Source of the DNA: Firmicutes bacterium CAG:534
Lineage (GTDB): Bacteria > Bacillota > Clostridia > Lachnospirales > Lachnospiraceae
Direction of reading: 5' to 3'
DNA: 16,017 nt
Assembly: GCA_000436115.1 (NCBI GenBank)
Contig: FR894534.1
Span: 28,991 to 45,007, forward strand
This document shows, one piece after another, positions 14,096-16,017 of the stretch. Position 1 is the first letter of the stretch; each line of letters starts with the position of its first letter. A model generated the notes under the pieces. It worked only from the letters and a program-made list of their open reading frames with translations, did no database searches and was not told the DNA's origin. The position numbers and the translations under genes are program-made.

Positions 14096-15110
14096 TGTGA
14101 TCATATTGGCCATTGAAAGCTCCTGTGATGAAACAGCAGCTTCGGTGGTGAAGAATGGAAGGGAAGTTCTTTCTAATGTGATCTATTCCCAGATCGCACT
14201 GCATACGGAGTACGGCGGTGTGGTACCGGAAATTGCATCCAGGAAGCATATTGAAAAGATCAATCAGGTAATAGAACAGGCACTGGAAGATGCGGGAATG
14301 CAGCTTTCGGATCTGACGGCCATTGCCGTTACCTATGGCCCGGGGCTGGTGGGGGCGCTTCTGGTAGGAGTTTCCGCAGCAAAGGCCATCAGCTTTGCTA
14401 CAGGGCTTCCGCTGATCGGCGTCCATCATATTGAAGGCCATATCAGCGCAAATTACATTGAAAATAAGGATCTGGAACCGCCGTTTTTGTGCCTGGTGGT
14501 GTCGGGAGGACACTCTCATCTGGTGGTGGTGAAGGATTACGGAGAATATGAGATCATTGGAAGGACCCGGGATGATGCTGCGGGAGAAGCCTTTGACAAG
14601 GTGGCAAGAGCCATCGGACTGGGATATCCGGGGGGACCTAAGATCGACAGGGTCGCAAAGGAAGGAAATCCAAATGCCATTCATTTCCCAAGGGCAAAGG
14701 TGGGAGATGCGGAATATGATTTCAGCTTTAGCGGATTGAAGTCTGCTGTCCTGAATTATTTGAATTCCTGCCAGATGAAGGGCGAGGAGATCTGTGTGCC
14801 GGATGTGGCCGCTTCTTTTCAGAAAGCAGTTGTGGACGTGCTGGTAGAGCATTCCATGGACGCGGTAAAGCGATACGGCTATTCCAGGTTTGCCATTGCA
14901 GGCGGCGTTGCCTCCAACAGTGCGCTTCGGGCAGCCTTTGAAGAGGCCTGCAAAGCAAGAAAGATAGAATTTTATCATCCCTCGCCGGTTTACTGCACGG
15001 ATAATGCAGCAATGATCGGGGCGGCGGCTTATTATGAATATGTAAAGGGAGTCCGTCACGGATATGATCTGAATGCCGTTCCCAATTTAAAATTGGGAGA
15101 GAGGATTTAG
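14085..15110 (+). CDS. tsaD: tRNA N6-adenosine threonylcarbamoyltransferase TsaD
   Basis: With the ATG at 14085 this is a 341-residue protein, the normal TsaD length; an upstream extension to 13923 is shadow of the preceding gene. It begins LAIESSCDETA (8-18), the family signature. The metal-binding H115-I-E-G-H119 within GVHHIEGHISANYIE is intact, as are SGGHSHLV, the DDAAGEAFDKVAR block, GGPKIDR and the C-terminal AGGVASNSALR and CTDNAAMIG motifs. TsaD transfers the threonylcarbamoyl group to A37 of tRNA, working with TsaB and TsaE whose genes lie upstream. AAGGAAGGG is about 12 nt before the start, and translation is probably coupled to the overlapping membrane-protein gene. Confidence 0.96.
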   Translation: MKDDVIILAIESSCDETAASVVKNGREVLSNVIYSQIALHTEYGGVVPEIASRKHIEKINQVIEQALEDAGMQLSDLTAIAVTYGPGLVGALLVGVSAAKAISFATGLPLIGVHHIEGHISANYIENKDLEPPFLCLVVSGGHSHLVVVKDYGEYEIIGRTRDDAAGEAFDKVARAIGLGYPGGPKIDRVAKEGNPNAIHFPRAKVGDAEYDFSFSGLKSAVLNYLNSCQMKGEEICVPDVAASFQKAVVDVLVEHSMDAVKRYGYSRFAIAGGVASNSALRAAFEEACKARKIEFYHPSPVYCTDNAAMIGAAAYYEYVKGVRHGYDLNAVPNLKLGERI

Positions 15111-15130
15111 GAGCAGAGGAAGGAACAGCA

Positions 15131-15859
15131 GTGCATACAGCAGCGGTAGTGCTTTCTGCAGGAAGCGGAAAGCGGATGGGAAGCAGAACGAAAAAACAGT
15201 ATATGCAAATCGGTGGGAAACCGATCATTTATTATGCGCTGAAAGCATTTGAGGACAGCTTTGTTGATGAGATCATACTGGTGGCATCAAAGGAGGATCT
15301 TTCCTTTTGCCAGAAAGAGATTGTGGACAGATATGGCTTTTCTAAGGTAAAGAGGATCGTGGAAGGGGGAAAGGAAAGGTATCATTCCGTTTTCCAGGGT
15401 ATTATGGGCCTGACGAAATGCGATTATGTTTTTATCCATGACGGAGCCAGACCAATGATAAAAGCAGAAATGCTGGAAAGACTGCTTGGAGATGTAACAA
15501 AGTGGGATGCCTGCGTGGCAGGGATGCCCGCTAAGGATACCATTAAAATAGCGGACGAAAATGGAAATATTGCAGAAACCCCTAACCGTAACCTGGTCTG
15601 GACCATACAGACTCCACAGGTCTTTGAATACGAACTGATTAAAAAAGCTTATGCAGAGCTGATCCGCCGGGAGGATGAGATCAAGGCCCAGGGGATCAAT
15701 ATTACAGATGACGCCATGGTGGTGGAAACACTTACCGGACATCCGGTGCACCTAACGCCGGGAAGCTATGAAAATATTAAGATCACAACACCAGAGGATC
15801 TTCTGATCGCAGAGCAGTTTTTAGCTCCTTGCGGGAAACAGCTTCATCATTTTGTATAG
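15131..15859 (+). CDS. ispD: 2-C-methyl-D-erythritol 4-phosphate cytidylyltransferase IspD
   Basis: A 242-residue enzyme starting at a GTG (15131) behind AGGAAGGA. The nucleotide-binding loop LSAGSGKRMGSRTKKQY (8-24) contains the conserved R15 and K22. VEGGKERYHSV, FIHDGARPMI, AKDTIK and QTPQVFEYELI follow in IspD order, and DDAMVVE and the C-terminal NIKITTPEDL are present. It couples MEP with CTP to give CDP-ME in the non-mevalonate isoprenoid pathway. It sits 20 nt after tsaD and is presumably the last gene of the cluster. The partner ispF is not in the window. Confidence 0.95.
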   Translation: MHTAAVVLSAGSGKRMGSRTKKQYMQIGGKPIIYYALKAFEDSFVDEIILVASKEDLSFCQKEIVDRYGFSKVKRIVEGGKERYHSVFQGIMGLTKCDYVFIHDGARPMIKAEMLERLLGDVTKWDACVAGMPAKDTIKIADENGNIAETPNRNLVWTIQTPQVFEYELIKKAYAELIRREDEIKAQGINITDDAMVVETLTGHPVHLTPGSYENIKITTPEDLLIAEQFLAPCGKQLHHFV

Positions 15860-15904
15860 AAAATTTCAGGGGGATAAATTGTTTAAAAAATCTGAAAAAA
15901 GTTG

Positions 15905-15933
15905 TTGACATTGGGAATGGCTTTTGCTAGAAT
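15905..15933 (+). promoter_or_regulatory. Promoter of the tRNA-Ser gene
   Basis: Perfect TTGACA (15905-15910), 17-bp spacer and TAGAAT (15928-15933), about 32 nt upstream of the tRNA. The placement suits a stable-RNA promoter. No convincing terminator for ispD is seen between 15860 and here. Confidence 0.8.
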
Positions 15934-15965
15934 AATCCTTGCGCTGATTGAGAGGCGCACGACAT

Positions 15966-16017
15966 GGAGAGGTATCGAAGTGGTCATAACGAGGCGGTCT
16001 TGAAAACCGTTTGTCCG
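15966..16017 (+). tRNA. tRNA-Ser(UGA), 5' part, running off the window
   Basis: GGAGAGG (15966-15972) is the acceptor 5' strand, followed by TA and a D-arm with the GGT of the D-loop (15982-15984). The anticodon arm is GCGGT (15994-15998) with ACCGT (16006-16010) around the loop CTTGAAA; the anticodon TGA is at 16001-16003. The sequence after it (TTGTCCG) would begin the long variable arm of a class II tRNA, consistent with serine. The 3' half is outside the window. Confidence 0.9.

Noticed and set aside
13956..15059. A 367-codon minus-strand open frame
   Set aside because: It lies antisense to tsaD, which has all family motifs; the predicted antisense product is Cys/His/Arg-rich and low-quality, typical of a shadow frame.

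Overview
The window looks like chromosome of a Gram-positive Firmicute, most likely a gut-type Clostridia of the Lachnospiraceae. This is inferred from protein style, AGGAGG-like ribosome binding sites, TTGACA/TATAAT promoters, TTG and GTG starts, and tight housekeeping operons of moderate GC. I see no rRNA operon, CRISPR array, insertion sequence ends or prophage genes.

Region 1 (1-2005) is a mixed flank. It holds the 3' end of a YjjG-type HAD nucleotidase, a free-standing PD-(D/E)XK (Rpn/PDDEXK_2) nuclease with a strongly folded leader, a shared bidirectional terminator, and a convergent orphan protein that looks as if it has lost its N-terminus.

Region 2 (2154-6133) is a self-contained exporter operon. 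A MarR-family regulator sits behind a promoter embedded in a 46-bp interrupted palindrome. It is followed by two overlapping half-transporters that form a heterodimeric type I ABC exporter with one consensus and one degenerate ATP site.

Region 3 (6279-10003) is a MacAB/FtsX-like tripartite exporter operon (ATPase, HlyD/MacA-like adaptor, MacB-like permease) closed by a strong terminator. Its promoter has a 20-bp perfect palindrome across the -10 box. Between promoter and ATPase is an uncatalogued 29-codon ORF with its own ribosome binding site; its second half folds into a long hairpin and its stop codon overlaps the ATPase ribosome binding site. This is the most promising undescribed element in the window.

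Region 4 (10009-15859) is a housekeeping run: ycxB-like membrane protein, tsaE, tsaB, rimI, a small four-cysteine protein, a ribonuclease Z-type hydrolase, an unknown membrane-anchored protein, tsaD and ispD. tsaE, tsaB and tsaD make the t6A modification of ANN-decoding tRNAs, RNase Z matures tRNA 3' ends and RimI acetylates a ribosomal protein, so the cluster centres on translation. The window ends inside a tRNA-Ser(UGA) gene with its own promoter.
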